Position numbers and translations under genes: made by a program. A stretch of DNA of 64,000 nucleotides from JANNVK01 sp031430435 (GTDB taxonomy: Bacteria > Acidobacteriota > Blastocatellia > Pyrinomonadales > Pyrinomonadaceae). Shown one piece after another: positions 17,498 through 26,850 of this stretch. The first letter of the stretch is position 1, and each line of letters begins with the position of its first letter. The notes beneath the pieces are model-generated. The model was not told where the DNA came from, ran no database searches, and saw nothing but the letters and a program-made list of their open reading frames with translations. The stretch is from positions 40,349-104,348 of the forward strand of contig JANPBM010000051.1 of NCBI GenBank assembly GCA_031430435.1. Reading direction: 5' to 3'.

Positions 17498-19189
17498 ATG
17501 TTAAGAAAAAAATGTTTTAAGTTAACAATTGCTTTAATTGTTTTGATGGGAACAAGCATTGTCTCATCCGGTCAAAAAGTGTTAGTCGAAAAACTTCCGC
17601 AAGTAGAAGATTTTACCGCCACTTTTTTAGATAAACCAACAAAGTCGGGAAATGTTGTCCTCTCGTTGAAATTTAGCGAAAAAACACAATTACCGGAAAA
17701 CTTTTCCATTCAGTTGGACAAAAGACGTTTAGTCGAGTTCAGCGATGCAGGCGAAAAAAACGATTTAAATAAAGGCGACGGAGTTTTTACCGGACTCGCG
17801 TTCTTTAAGGAATCAGAAATTTTAACGCCTCAAATGAAAAAAGGCGGAACATTTCCAATTTTCAACGGTCGTCAATTTGTCGGCTACAAAGAATTTCCGC
17901 CGGTCAATGCGGTAACACCTAATGTTCCGATTAACGTCAATTCAGCGGGAAACCCTGCAAACATCGATTCCGAGCGTTCTTTGTTGGTCAGACACCCGAA
18001 AGTTGTCCAAGACCCAAGCAGAACCCGAACCAGTTGTGATGAAGGTTCGATGGGAAAATGGAGTTTCGGTTATTTAATGACAGAAATGGCAAATGAAGCC
18101 GGAACAGGTATCAATCCTGCCGACTTTACCATGGCGTGGTTAAAAAATTGGATGGAAGACCAAACCGTAAATACTTGGACTGTCGGAGAAAGAAGATATG
18201 GCATGGAGCCATTAATAGAAAAGTGGAAAAAAGACGGCGAAGGCAGACTTGATTTATCAATGGCACCGTTTAGATTGCTTGCCATCGTCAACAGAGCCGA
18301 TTTAAGAGGCGGGTTTGTTTACGGTCAAGAATCAAGCGATAATGCCGGCGAACTCAGATTTGTTTTTGGTTTAGTAGACCAAGAAACTTGTGAGGCTCAA
18401 AGTTTTACAGTCATCCTTGAATACGGAGTAAGTAAAAAATCTTGTCCTGAAACTCAAGAATGGGGAGTCAGCTGGAAGAAATTAGATAACTATGACTTGG
18501 GTTCTCCGGAATATAATGAAGCATTGGAGCACTTGACCGAACAAGTAGTTGTGGCAGGCGCCGGCGGTGATAGAAAGCCGAACGGCAGTGCCATAAATCA
18601 AGTCAGAACAAACGATTTTGTGCTTGACCGTCCGTGGGAGTTGAGAGAATTTCAATTCGCCAGAGACAATGACGGGTTTTTACACGAAGCTACTATCAAA
18701 CAGACACCGGACAGATCACTGAACGGAACAAAATTATTGGCTACATTTATTAACCAGTTCCAATCTGACATTCTTGCAGGAACTCATGTTGTGCCGGAAA
18801 ATTATCTTGGTCAATCTTTCTTGGGCGGAGCCATTGAATACGATTCATCGGATTTTTGGAATGCTCGCGGAATTGTCAACAACAATGCTCGACATCAGTT
18901 TTCGGTATCAACTTGCAACAGTTGTCATGGTCGTGAATCATACACCAAATTTTTACATGTTACACCGGTAAATTACGGACCGATAGATGTGCCTTTGTCC
19001 GGATTTTTAAGAGGTAATACTGACGATACGTCGGATGTAGAATTTCTAAGTGTTCAAGATCCTGTTGTTGGCTCTGTTTCAAGAGATTTCAACGATTTAT
19101 TGAGAAGAGCCGCCGATTTGGATGCTTTAATCAATACACCGTGCGGAAGACAATTTGCTGTTACGTCGGCAACAACAATGACTCACTAA
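17498..19189 (+). CDS. Secreted protein with a C-terminal CxxCH haem motif, unknown
   Basis: 563 residues. AAAGGAG before the ATG gives a strong ribosome site. A signal peptide covers about residues 1-24 (ends SSGQ). A single haem-type motif, CNSCH, stands at 473-477 inside STCNSCHGRESYTKF. The rest (ENFSIQLDKRR, ...GDGVFTGLAFF...) is not a family I recognise, and the protein is too large for a simple cytochrome. It is probably a periplasmic or surface c-type-haem protein, or one whose CxxCH is structural. It shares the export plus CxxCH theme with the 1048-residue protein at 2285, but I see no clear sequence match. Confidence 0.75.
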   Translation: MLRKKCFKLTIALIVLMGTSIVSSGQKVLVEKLPQVEDFTATFLDKPTKSGNVVLSLKFSEKTQLPENFSIQLDKRRLVEFSDAGEKNDLNKGDGVFTGLAFFKESEILTPQMKKGGTFPIFNGRQFVGYKEFPPVNAVTPNVPINVNSAGNPANIDSERSLLVRHPKVVQDPSRTRTSCDEGSMGKWSFGYLMTEMANEAGTGINPADFTMAWLKNWMEDQTVNTWTVGERRYGMEPLIEKWKKDGEGRLDLSMAPFRLLAIVNRADLRGGFVYGQESSDNAGELRFVFGLVDQETCEAQSFTVILEYGVSKKSCPETQEWGVSWKKLDNYDLGSPEYNEALEHLTEQVVVAGAGGDRKPNGSAINQVRTNDFVLDRPWELREFQFARDNDGFLHEATIKQTPDRSLNGTKLLATFINQFQSDILAGTHVVPENYLGQSFLGGAIEYDSSDFWNARGIVNNNARHQFSVSTCNSCHGRESYTKFLHVTPVNYGPIDVPLSGFLRGNTDDTSDVEFLSVQDPVVGSVSRDFNDLLRRAADLDALINTPCGRQFAVTSATTMTH

Positions 19190-19240
19190 AATGCGGTAAT
19201 TTACCGACTTAGAGTGAAAACGATAACTTAGTGTTTCGTA

Positions 19241-19278
19241 AAAAAGAATGTGAGAGCAATTTGCTTTCACATTCTTTT
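19241..19278 (+). terminator. Intrinsic terminator after the CxxCH gene
   Basis: Stem of about 17 pairs (AAAGAATGTGAGAGCAA against TTGCTTTCACATTCTTT) with a very short loop. The downstream arm itself supplies T residues. Confidence 0.7.
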
Positions 19279-19382
19279 GCTTTGTCCGAAACAAATAATC
19301 TTTTGCCGCCAAAGATTTACTCGATCGTTCGCCGAGAATAGTATTTTTGAGTTCAAAATTGTCAAAGGTTTAGTTTTCGCGC

Positions 19383-19410
19383 TCGACTTTTTTTATTCTC
19401 GTGTTAAAAT
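19383..19410 (+). promoter_or_regulatory. Predicted promoter, probably giving a leaderless mRNA
   Basis: TCGACT at 19383-19388, a 16-base spacer and TAAAAT at 19405-19410. The -10 box ends 7 bases before the ATG at 19418, so transcription would start at or next to the start codon. No Shine-Dalgarno is present. Confidence 0.5.
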
Positions 19411-19417
19411 TCGTCTA

Positions 19418-19873
19418 ATGTCAGAACAACAATTTAACGTCAGACTTCTGCGAGAAGCAGATTTTCCTGAATGGTTTCGTTTACGAAAAATGCTTTGGGA
19501 CGAAGCAAGCGAAGAAGAGCATCGCACGGAAATGCTGGATATAATTCGGCATCCGGACGCGCAGCTGATTTTAATTGCCGAAAATAATGCCGGAAAACTA
19601 ATCGGATTTTTGGAAGCCAGCATTCGCCCGTTTGTCGAAGATTGTCATTCGGATCACGTCGGATACTTAGAAGGTTGGTTTGTCGAGTCGCATTTCAGAA
19701 AGTTCGGAATCGGTAAAAGACTTGTCCGTGAAGCGGAAGATTGGGCGAGAGTTCACGGTTGCGAAGAAATGGCTTCCGATTCCGAAATCGGTAACGATGT
19801 AAGTCTGAAAGCTCATTTAAGTTTAGGTTACGATGAAACTTCGCGGCTTGTGCATTTACGGAAAGACTTATGA
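19418..19873 (+). CDS. GNAT acetyltransferase resembling aminoglycoside 6'-N-acetyltransferase
   Basis: 151 residues from the ATG at 19418; upstream in-frame sequence is not protein-like. The pattern of AAC(6')-I enzymes is recognisable: WxxLRxxLW-like start (WFRLRKMLW 19-27), LEASIRP (65-71), GYLEGWFV (82-89), the acetyl-CoA loop RKFGIGKRLV (94-103) and EMASDSEI (117-124). The ending LGYDETSRLVHLRKDL also fits. These enzymes N-acetylate aminoglycosides, but homologues in environmental bacteria may act on other amines, so the substrate is unproven. The stop overlaps the start of the next gene by 4 bases (ATGA). Confidence 0.8.
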   Translation: MSEQQFNVRLLREADFPEWFRLRKMLWDEASEEEHRTEMLDIIRHPDAQLILIAENNAGKLIGFLEASIRPFVEDCHSDHVGYLEGWFVESHFRKFGIGKRLVREAEDWARVHGCEEMASDSEIGNDVSLKAHLSLGYDETSRLVHLRKDL

Positions 19874-20877
19874 AAATTTCAAATTTCAAATTCTACGCTT
19901 TTAATTTAACTCTGAAGGTCAGCTTTTTCACCTTGTTTTTCAGCCTTGCGGTTTTTTCTCAATCAACCGAGCAAAATTTTCCGACATCGGTTAAAACTAA
20001 CGAAATCAGCGGAAAAATAGTTGCTCGCGATATTGGCGATTCACGGCTGACAACATATTTTTATACGTTCGGCGGGACACAAGGCGACATTTTTCTGACG
20101 ATTGAAACAAATAATTTGAATGGCGATATAGATATTTTTACCGCTGACGATCTGCGTCCGATAACCAAAATTGCTTTGTTTGCCGATAGTTCGAGCAGTC
20201 AAACAGTTCGCACAATTTATCTGCGAAAAGACGAAAAACTTATTTTGCGGGTTGAAGGCAAAACACCGAACGATGACGAAGCGACCTTCAAAATTAAATT
20301 TGCCGGAAGTTTTGCGACGATAAACGACAATTCGAGTGATGAGGTTGACGCGCCCAAAGTAAAAATAAAAACCGATTCCGATATAATTGTAAATTCGGTC
20401 GGCACAATTATCGAAGTCAGACCGAAACAAACTCCAACGCCGGTCGTCGAAATCGCCAAAGCAGAGAAAATAAAAACACCGAAAGTAAAGAAAACTCCTA
20501 AACCGAAAGCAGAAAAATCAAAAATTGAAGAATCTGAAGCAACTGCGGAAGAACCGAACATGAAACCGCCGAAAGTTAAGCCGCCGAATGTTGAGGTTGC
20601 GGAAAATCAGCCAAAACCCGAAAAGCCGAAAATGCCAAAGGTTGAAAAACTTAAAAAACTGCCAAAACCAAAAGTCGAACCTAAACCTAATCCGGCGGCG
20701 GCATTGGAAAACGTAATTTTGTTGGTCGAATTAAAAGACGGAACGAGGTTTGAGCGTCCGATGTCCGAAGTTTTGCGGGTCAACGTGGACAAAGACTCAA
20801 CGCTGACAATTGTTACGAAAGACGGCAAAATATCGAGGTATTCAATTTTAGATATAGCTAAAATGACTATTCAATAG
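19870..20877 (+). CDS. Secreted protein with PPC-like beta domain and Lys/Pro-rich linker
   Basis: 335 residues. The N-terminal signal peptide ends near residue 29 (FSQS). A beta-rich domain (SGKIVARDIGDSRLTTYF..., GDIFLTIETNNLNGDIDIF) has the look of a bacterial pre-peptidase C-terminal domain. A long linker rich in Lys, Pro and Val follows (about 195-265). The protein ends in a compact module (VELKDGTRFERPMSEVLRV...). The ATG overlaps the stop of the acetyltransferase gene, so the pair is translationally coupled. Its first codons contain a heptanucleotide-like repeat. Exact role unknown; probably surface or periplasmic. Confidence 0.7.
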   Translation: MKISNFKFYAFNLTLKVSFFTLFFSLAVFSQSTEQNFPTSVKTNEISGKIVARDIGDSRLTTYFYTFGGTQGDIFLTIETNNLNGDIDIFTADDLRPITKIALFADSSSSQTVRTIYLRKDEKLILRVEGKTPNDDEATFKIKFAGSFATINDNSSDEVDAPKVKIKTDSDIIVNSVGTIIEVRPKQTPTPVVEIAKAEKIKTPKVKKTPKPKAEKSKIEESEATAEEPNMKPPKVKPPNVEVAENQPKPEKPKMPKVEKLKKLPKPKVEPKPNPAAALENVILLVELKDGTRFERPMSEVLRVNVDKDSTLTIVTKDGKISRYSILDIAKMTIQ

Positions 20878-20900
20878 CAAAATCGTCTGTTTGTTCGAGA

Positions 20901-21554
20901 CTAATTTGTCGAAAATAAAGTATTGAGTTTTTTGATCAAGTCACTCCCGAAAGGTAATTTTGCCTTTATGTCTTGGGCTTTCTTAATGTCTCCTTTTTTG
21001 AAATAAGCTACCGCCAAATTAAACAAAGTCGGTTCGTGTGCGGGATTTATTTTTAACGATGCCTCAAACTCCTTTATCGCTCGGTCATAATCCGGATTAT
21101 CTCGTTCGGCAAAAGTTACGCCGTAATCTGTCCGCACCGCAATATCATCAGACTTTATGGCTAAAGCTCGCTCATATAATTTTGCGGCTTCAATCCAATT
21201 TTTACCGTCGAAATATGTGTTTCCTAAAATAACGAGCGTCTGGTAATCGTTTGGTTTAATTTTATCGGCTTTTTCAAAATAGGGAAGAGCTTTTTCAAAA
21301 TTTTTTATTTTTGCAAACATTTCGCCGGCTTTCATTTGAGCCGTAAAATCATCCGGATTCTTGTCGGCTTTTTCGATTGCTTCGGCAACTTCCGGAGCTG
21401 CCGCTTTCGCCGGGTTAGCCGCCGAACTCGACGCTTGAGCCGCCGTGGTTGCTTGATTGACTTGACTGCGGTTAAGTTGGTTAGTTCCCCAAAAGCCGAT
21501 AATCAAGCCGGCAAGCAGTCCGATAATTGCGAAAAGTATATTGTCTTTTTTCAT
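20901..21554 (-). CDS. Membrane-anchored TPR protein
   Basis: 217 residues. An N-terminal membrane helix (NILFAIIGLLAGLIIGFW) and an Ala-rich linker precede tetratricopeptide repeats (about 75-200; AGEMFAKIKNFEKALPYFEKA, then NTYFDGKNWIEAAKLYERA). Such proteins are scaffolds for protein complexes on the outer face of the inner membrane. It is convergent with the gene ending at 20877, which lies 23 bases away. Confidence 0.85.
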   Translation of the reverse strand: MKKDNILFAIIGLLAGLIIGFWGTNQLNRSQVNQATTAAQASSSAANPAKAAAPEVAEAIEKADKNPDDFTAQMKAGEMFAKIKNFEKALPYFEKADKIKPNDYQTLVILGNTYFDGKNWIEAAKLYERALAIKSDDIAVRTDYGVTFAERDNPDYDRAIKEFEASLKINPAHEPTLFNLAVAYFKKGDIKKAQDIKAKLPFGSDLIKKLNTLFSTN

Positions 21555-21587
21555 CTAAGTTTGTGTAAGCCGTTTGAAATGAACGTG

Positions 21588-21791
21588 TTAAGCAAGCGGT
21601 TTATCGGTTTTGATAACTTCAAAATTATTTTTATTATTAAGTGCGTTGCTGTCAAAGGCAAAATCCGGTTGCGTAATAATTTCCCAACCTTCAAGCCCAA
21701 GTTCTGCAATCGCTTTGCCGTAAACCATTTCTTTGACCCGATTATATGCCGAATTTTGCAAAATTTCGTTGTCCAAACGATAATTTTGCAA
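21588..21791 (-). CDS. Small protein fragment, DUF4177-like, weak start
   Basis: 67 residues with a coherent, soluble composition; ELGLEGWEIITQPDF recalls the conserved Trp region of DUF4177-type small proteins. It can only begin at a TTG (21791), and the upstream frame has no ATG before a stop, so it may be a truncated gene. The overlapping 104-residue frame on the same strand is richer in Lys/Ile and less gene-like. Confidence 0.35.
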   Translation of the reverse strand: MQNYRLDNEILQNSAYNRVKEMVYGKAIAELGLEGWEIITQPDFAFDSNALNNKNNFEVIKTDKPLA

Positions 21792-21966
21792 AAATCCGGC
21801 GGAGTTTTATTCAACTTGGTTGACGTATTTTTTGTGAAACAGTCAGTAAATAAATAAATTAACAAACTTATGATTAAAGAAATGCAGAAATCTCCGACTG
21901 AGATATTTCAAAGATTTTTCGCATTTTAGCTGTCTTCACATCGATAAAATCAAAAGGTTGCGAAAT

Positions 21967-23556
21967 TTATGCGTAGCTGTGTAAGCCCGGAAGCAAATAA
22001 CTTACGCCTAAATATGTGAAAATCACAAACAAAAAGCCGACAATCGCGAAATACGCCGAACTGCGTCCCGACCAACCGCGCGAAATTCTGGTGTGTAAAA
22101 ACGCCGCGTATGTCAACCACGCTACCAACGCTCCGGTTTCCTTTGAATCAAAGCCCCACGGTCTGCCCCAAGATTCGTTTGCCCAAATTGCTCCTGTAAT
22201 CAAAAGCATCGCCAAACCCGCAAACGCGAGGCTCGCGGTTTTATACATCAAACTGTCTAAACCGTCTAAACTCGGCAGTTTTTCACGCAGATTGTCGGTT
22301 TTGAAACTAAAGAAAATAACGAACGCGATTCCTGCCAGCGCCGTGATAATTCCGGCTAATTCAACCGGATTTGTGCCGATGCTTAAAAATAATTTCGAGC
22401 CGTTTTGTTCGTAATACTCGCGTCCGGCTTGTTCAAATTGTTGCGGTGTGATTTGCGTAAGTTGTTGAATCGTAAGTTGTTGTTTTGACCCGATTTCTTT
22501 TCCCGCAATCAAATAAGCCGCCGGATTTTTTTGCAATTCCGCACCTAATCGCGCGGTTACGTTATCGGAACTTTTGATTCCCGAAACCAGAAAAAAGACG
22601 GCGGCAATTTGAGCGATTAAAGAAAGTTTAAGTAAAATATGTCCGAACTTTTTCGCCGCTTCGTTGTTTTTATACAAATACAGCAAAAATGAAACAATCA
22701 CGCCGCCCAATAAAATTCCCGCAACCCCAAGGCTTATGCCGACATTCGGAATCTCTAATCGAAACGGAGCATTAAATGGTTTCGGCGTATTCGGCATAAA
22801 TAAACCTGCCCGATAAACGAATTCCGTAAAGACTGAAAATTTACTGATTGTACCGAAAACCGCGAGCGCAAAAACACTTGCCCAAATCGCCATAGCTTCG
22901 ACTTTTACTCCGTCTTTCAATAAATAAATGACCGCAACCGCAAAACACACCAGCGTTACGCCGTAGCTCAACGAAGCAATTCCGACGTGAATCGGTCGCC
23001 AATAAGAGTCCAAAACAGGCGGTAAATCAATAAATTCGCCGCCGATAAATCGCGCTAAAGTTAAAATTAAAGCTGCGAGCGGAAGCGTAAATGCCGAGAA
23101 AAATCGAAAATCTTTGCGGTTTGCCAACAACAGCGTAAAAATTCCTGCTCCAAATGCAAAGGCAAGGCTCAAATCATATAAATTGGCAAACGGAACATAA
23201 CGAAAAAACCACGGATTTACGTCATTTCCGCTGTCGCTCAACATTTTAATTTCGCGGTCGTATGCCGAAACCCAACGCACCAACCAACTTGTCCAATTAA
23301 AAAACACGCCGAGAATTGCCGTCGCAAACGTAATCTTTTCAGCCATTCGGGAACTTGCATAAAGATTTGTCAAGCCAAAGGCGGCGGCTGTCAGATAGCA
23401 TGCCAAGGCAAGCATCATAAACGCCGTGTCGCTGATAAATTGCGAGCCGATTTGGAATCGCAACGCCATCATCACAAACCCGCCGACAATTACTGAAATC
23501 GCGGGTAAATAAAGTTTCCAAGTCGAGTTATTTTCTAATCTGCGTATTTCTTCCAT
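21967..23556 (-). CDS. ccsA: Cytochrome c biogenesis protein CcsA (ResC), system II
   Basis: 529 residues, polytopic. The C-terminal haem-handling motif of the CcmF/CcsA family is clear: WGRPWGFDSKETGALVAWL followed by TYAAFLHTR, close to the family's WWD region. CcsA with ResB moves haem across the inner membrane and attaches it to CxxCH apocytochromes. Its partner gene lies directly upstream (start of ccsA 11 bases from the resB stop), so the two form an operon. The long N-terminal half adds several more helices than minimal CcsA proteins. This suits the CxxCH proteins encoded at 2.3 and 17.5 kb. Confidence 0.92.
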   Translation of the reverse strand: MEEIRRLENNSTWKLYLPAISVIVGGFVMMALRFQIGSQFISDTAFMMLALACYLTAAAFGLTNLYASSRMAEKITFATAILGVFFNWTSWLVRWVSAYDREIKMLSDSGNDVNPWFFRYVPFANLYDLSLAFAFGAGIFTLLLANRKDFRFFSAFTLPLAALILTLARFIGGEFIDLPPVLDSYWRPIHVGIASLSYGVTLVCFAVAVIYLLKDGVKVEAMAIWASVFALAVFGTISKFSVFTEFVYRAGLFMPNTPKPFNAPFRLEIPNVGISLGVAGILLGGVIVSFLLYLYKNNEAAKKFGHILLKLSLIAQIAAVFFLVSGIKSSDNVTARLGAELQKNPAAYLIAGKEIGSKQQLTIQQLTQITPQQFEQAGREYYEQNGSKLFLSIGTNPVELAGIITALAGIAFVIFFSFKTDNLREKLPSLDGLDSLMYKTASLAFAGLAMLLITGAIWANESWGRPWGFDSKETGALVAWLTYAAFLHTRISRGWSGRSSAYFAIVGFLFVIFTYLGVSYLLPGLHSYA

Positions 23557-23567
23557 TTTATTAACCT

Positions 23568-25052
23568 CTAAACTGTTGATAAATCTTGTCTTAACTTATT
23601 AAAAGAATCTTCAAAACCTTGGTGATTGCGGTTTGTGTTTCCGCCGATAATCGTTTCGGTTTCATCAATTAACGCCCAAATTCGCCGATGCGAAACAAAA
23701 AACACGAAAATTAAAGCTCCGATTAAACCGAATCCGCCGATGTACCACGCAATAAACGAAGCATGAAACGGATCGTATTTGATCGATAAAACATGAGCCA
23801 GCGGGACTTTTTCAAACTCTGCCAACCGAAATTTGTAACCGAAAACCGCCGCTCCGATCGGGATATTATCGGGTAATTTATTTGCAAAAGCGTAGGCGGA
23901 TTTTGTCTCACCGTCTTTTGTGATTTTCAATTTTACTGCGGCATTTTTAAATTCATTCGATGAAGATTGTTGTTGTCCGACCGCAAAATCCGACCAAAAC
24001 TTCTCATACTCAACTTTTGTTCCGTCGGGCAAATTTGTCGTGCCGTTCCGCATTAAATTAACGGAAATCGGTTGAGAACCATCGGCGGGCGATAGTTCTA
24101 TTTTCATCTCGCGAGCTTTGCCTTCGGTTATCGCAGACGCTTGAAAAAATCTGTAACCTCTGTAATTAAAAGGTTTATTTAAACTGACATCAGCTGTTAT
24201 TTCGCCATATCCGGAATCGTCGATTTTAATTTGCGTCCGCCAATCAAGCGTATTGCGAATTTCGATCGAACCTTTCGGATCAATCAATTTTTGTTGAATG
24301 TCGGTGCAGAAAATCGAAAACGGCAGTTGCACCGCAAAACGCTCTTGAATGTCTGTGTTCGGATTTTTCAGATTGTCCAGATTAAACCGAATCAGTTGAA
24401 TTTCGTTGGTTGTTTGATTCGGCTCAAAGCGAACGTCAGCGTCAAAACCCGTTTGCAACGCGGTAAAGTGTCCGAGAAAAAGCGTCAACAAAAAGACGTG
24501 GACAATATATGCGCCGATTCGATTTAACGAACCGCTTTGCCCGAAAACGTGAACTCGCCCGTTTTTCTCGGTTACGAGTGTTTTAAAGCCTTGTTTTTTA
24601 AATGACGCAACAACCTTTTCGGTTGAAATCGAACTTTCGATAACCGCGTTTAATTTTTGATGTTTGAGCCACGCTTTGGTTGTTTCGGTTTTGGGCGAGC
24701 CGATAAATTTCCAGGCAGTCGGGAAATGGTCAATCGAAGCCAAGACAATATTGAGCGATAAAATCAGCAACAAAAAGTTGAAATACCAGCTGTGATAAAT
24801 GTCAAAAAATCCTAAATAACCGTAAACCGTTTTTTCTGCCGTTGTCAGACTCGCGTAATAAGAGTCAAAGCCATCCACGTTTTGTTGGACGACCAACATT
24901 CCGATCATCGAAAAAACCACTAATACAATCAACATCGAAACACCGAAGCGAACGCTGCTCAAAAAATCGAGTAAGCGATTCAGAATCGGCTTAGTTTTGC
25001 TCTTCGCCGAAACGGACGAAACATTTTTTACAATAATTTCAGGAGTTGACAT
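23568..25052 (-). CDS. resB: Cytochrome c biogenesis protein ResB/Ccs1
   Basis: 494 residues. Membrane helices flank a large beta-rich extracytoplasmic domain (about 190-420; for example NYRGYRFFQASAITEGKAR). The helix-rich start SVRFGVSMLIVLVVFSMIGM is typical of ResB. ResB forms the haem export and attachment complex with CcsA, whose gene is immediately downstream. It diverges from ctaB with a 164-base intergenic space. Confidence 0.9.
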   Translation of the reverse strand: MSTPEIIVKNVSSVSAKSKTKPILNRLLDFLSSVRFGVSMLIVLVVFSMIGMLVVQQNVDGFDSYYASLTTAEKTVYGYLGFFDIYHSWYFNFLLLILSLNIVLASIDHFPTAWKFIGSPKTETTKAWLKHQKLNAVIESSISTEKVVASFKKQGFKTLVTEKNGRVHVFGQSGSLNRIGAYIVHVFLLTLFLGHFTALQTGFDADVRFEPNQTTNEIQLIRFNLDNLKNPNTDIQERFAVQLPFSIFCTDIQQKLIDPKGSIEIRNTLDWRTQIKIDDSGYGEITADVSLNKPFNYRGYRFFQASAITEGKAREMKIELSPADGSQPISVNLMRNGTTNLPDGTKVEYEKFWSDFAVGQQQSSSNEFKNAAVKLKITKDGETKSAYAFANKLPDNIPIGAAVFGYKFRLAEFEKVPLAHVLSIKYDPFHASFIAWYIGGFGLIGALIFVFFVSHRRIWALIDETETIIGGNTNRNHQGFEDSFNKLRQDLSTV

Positions 25053-25216
25053 AATATTCGATAATCAACATTTTACACTAATTTGCCGCAATTCAAAGAA
25101 TAACTTAGCGATTTTAATTTGTCATCCGACTAATAATTAGTTTTGCTTTTGCAAAAAAACAGTTTTATTTTTACTCTTTAAGTTTAGACAACCATCAGAC
25201 GTAAGCTAATATAATT

Positions 25217-26116
25217 ATGATGCAACAAAGTGAAAATATAATTGAGCTGCAATCAATCAGCCTGAGCGAAAAAATGTTTGCTTATCTTGAACTGACAAAA
25301 CCGCGAATTGCGTTAATGTTGGTTCTGACTTCGGCGGCAGGCTTTTATCTCGGCTCGCTTGCATTTAATTGGGTTTTATTCGCAAATTCAATGTTAGCAA
25401 TAACTTTGCTTGCGTTTGGCGTGGCGACTTTGAATCAATATATTGAACGCGACATCGATAAACTGATGACACGCACCGAAAATCGTCCGCTTCCAAGCGG
25501 CAGACTTTCGGCAGTCGAGGCTTTGGTGTTCGGTTCGCTTTTGTGTATTGCATCAGAAGTTTATTTGTATTTTGCGGTCAATCCGTTGACGGCATTGTTA
25601 GGTTTGGCGGTAATTGTCGGCTATGTTTTTTTGTACACGCCGCTTAAAACTCGTACATCTTTATCAACCGCCATCGGTGCGATTCCGGGAGCTTTGCCTC
25701 CGCTTTTGGGTTTTACGGCGGCATCAAACGAAATTTCGCTTGGCGCGTGGATAACTTTTGCGATTCTGTTCGTGTGGCAATTTCCGCATTTTTTGGCGAT
25801 TGCGTGGATGTATCGCGAGCAATATGCGAAAGCCGGAATTTTGATGTTGCCGGTCATTGAACCCGAAGGCAAAATAACTGCTCGACAAATTGTCGCGTTT
25901 GCCGTAATTCTTTTACCAATCAGCATTTCCGCATATTTTGTGCAACTTGCGGGCGTTGTTTATTTGATTGGGGCAATCGTTTTAGGACTTTGGTTTTTAT
26001 ATGAAAGCGTGAAAATGGCTCGGTTGAAAACCGATGCTCAAGCTAAAAAATTGTTGCGTGTTTCGGTAATTTATCTGCCGTTAATCTATTTGCTATTGGC
26101 TTTGAATCACAATTAA
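25217..26116 (+). CDS. ctaB: Protohaem IX farnesyltransferase (haem O synthase)
   Basis: 299 residues, UbiA-superfamily prenyltransferase with about nine helices. The Mg-diphosphate site is readable as NQYIERDIDKLMTRTENRP. The enzyme farnesylates haem B to haem O, the precursor of haem A needed by cytochrome oxidase. It is followed at once by an oxidase subunit III gene and a DUF420 gene, so the three probably form an assembly operon. A TATAAT-like -10 at 25210-25215 ends one base before the first ATG; a double ATG occurs here. Confidence 0.93.
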   Translation: MMQQSENIIELQSISLSEKMFAYLELTKPRIALMLVLTSAAGFYLGSLAFNWVLFANSMLAITLLAFGVATLNQYIERDIDKLMTRTENRPLPSGRLSAVEALVFGSLLCIASEVYLYFAVNPLTALLGLAVIVGYVFLYTPLKTRTSLSTAIGAIPGALPPLLGFTAASNEISLGAWITFAILFVWQFPHFLAIAWMYREQYAKAGILMLPVIEPEGKITARQIVAFAVILLPISISAYFVQLAGVVYLIGAIVLGLWFLYESVKMARLKTDAQAKKLLRVSVIYLPLIYLLLALNHN

Positions 26117-26120
26117 AATT

Positions 26121-26837
26121 ATGCAAGCAGTAAGAGAAACGGTAAAAGTCAACGATTTACCGACAATTACAAAACAACCGAGAATTGTCGGCGGCGGAAA
26201 CGGCGGTGATTCCAAAAACGATGGCGGAAACGACGGCGAGTTTCAGAAAAACAATCCGTTTGGAGATAATTTAAACGATTTCAAACCCGAAACATTTCGT
26301 ATTTTAACGTGGTTTTTATTGTTGATTGTTTTTATGACCTTTGGCGGTTTAATCGGCGCATATGTTGTCTTGGCTACTAATAAAGCGATGGAATGGCAAC
26401 CGTTTTCACTGCCGTACCAAATTTGGGTCAGCACTGCTTTAATTATTGCAAGCACAATAGCATACGAATTTTCAAACAGATTTTTGCAGGCAAAAAACCA
26501 AGCCGGATCGCGTTCGTTTTTGTTAATCGCCACGGCGTTGGGCGGAACCTTTATCGCCTCGCAAATTTTGGCGTGGTTGCAACTTGTCAATCGCGGTGTG
26601 TATGTCGGCGGAAATCCGTACGCGGGATTGTTTTATATTTTGACCGCGACCCACGCTTTGCACGTTGTCGGCGGAATCTCCGCACTCGGTTATTTGGTTC
26701 TGAAGACTAAAAAACCGACGGCTTTGAGCGAAGAAATGCTGAAACGTCGAACATACTCGAAAGTAATCGGATGGTATTGGCATTTTATGGATGCGCTCTG
26801 GTTAGTTTTAGTTTTATTACTGGGTTTTTGGAAATAA
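26121..26837 (+). CDS. ctaE: Cytochrome c oxidase subunit III
   Basis: 238 residues. A Gly/Asn-rich soluble N terminus (about 55 residues, GGGNGGDSKNDGGNDG) precedes five to six membrane helices. The C-terminal hallmark of haem-copper oxidase subunit III, WYWHFMDALWLVLVLLLGFW, is intact. Subunit III stabilises proton pumping of aa3-type oxidases. The start is 4 bases after the ctaB stop. Subunits I and II are not in this window. Confidence 0.93.
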   Translation: MQAVRETVKVNDLPTITKQPRIVGGGNGGDSKNDGGNDGEFQKNNPFGDNLNDFKPETFRILTWFLLLIVFMTFGGLIGAYVVLATNKAMEWQPFSLPYQIWVSTALIIASTIAYEFSNRFLQAKNQAGSRSFLLIATALGGTFIASQILAWLQLVNRGVYVGGNPYAGLFYILTATHALHVVGGISALGYLVLKTKKPTALSEEMLKRRTYSKVIGWYWHFMDALWLVLVLLLGFWK

Positions 26838-26850
26838 TTTTATATTTATT

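Noticed and set aside
21551..21865. 104-residue minus frame overlapping the TPR gene start
   Set aside because: Lys/Ile-rich, no ribosome site, competes with the more gene-like 67-residue frame in another phase.
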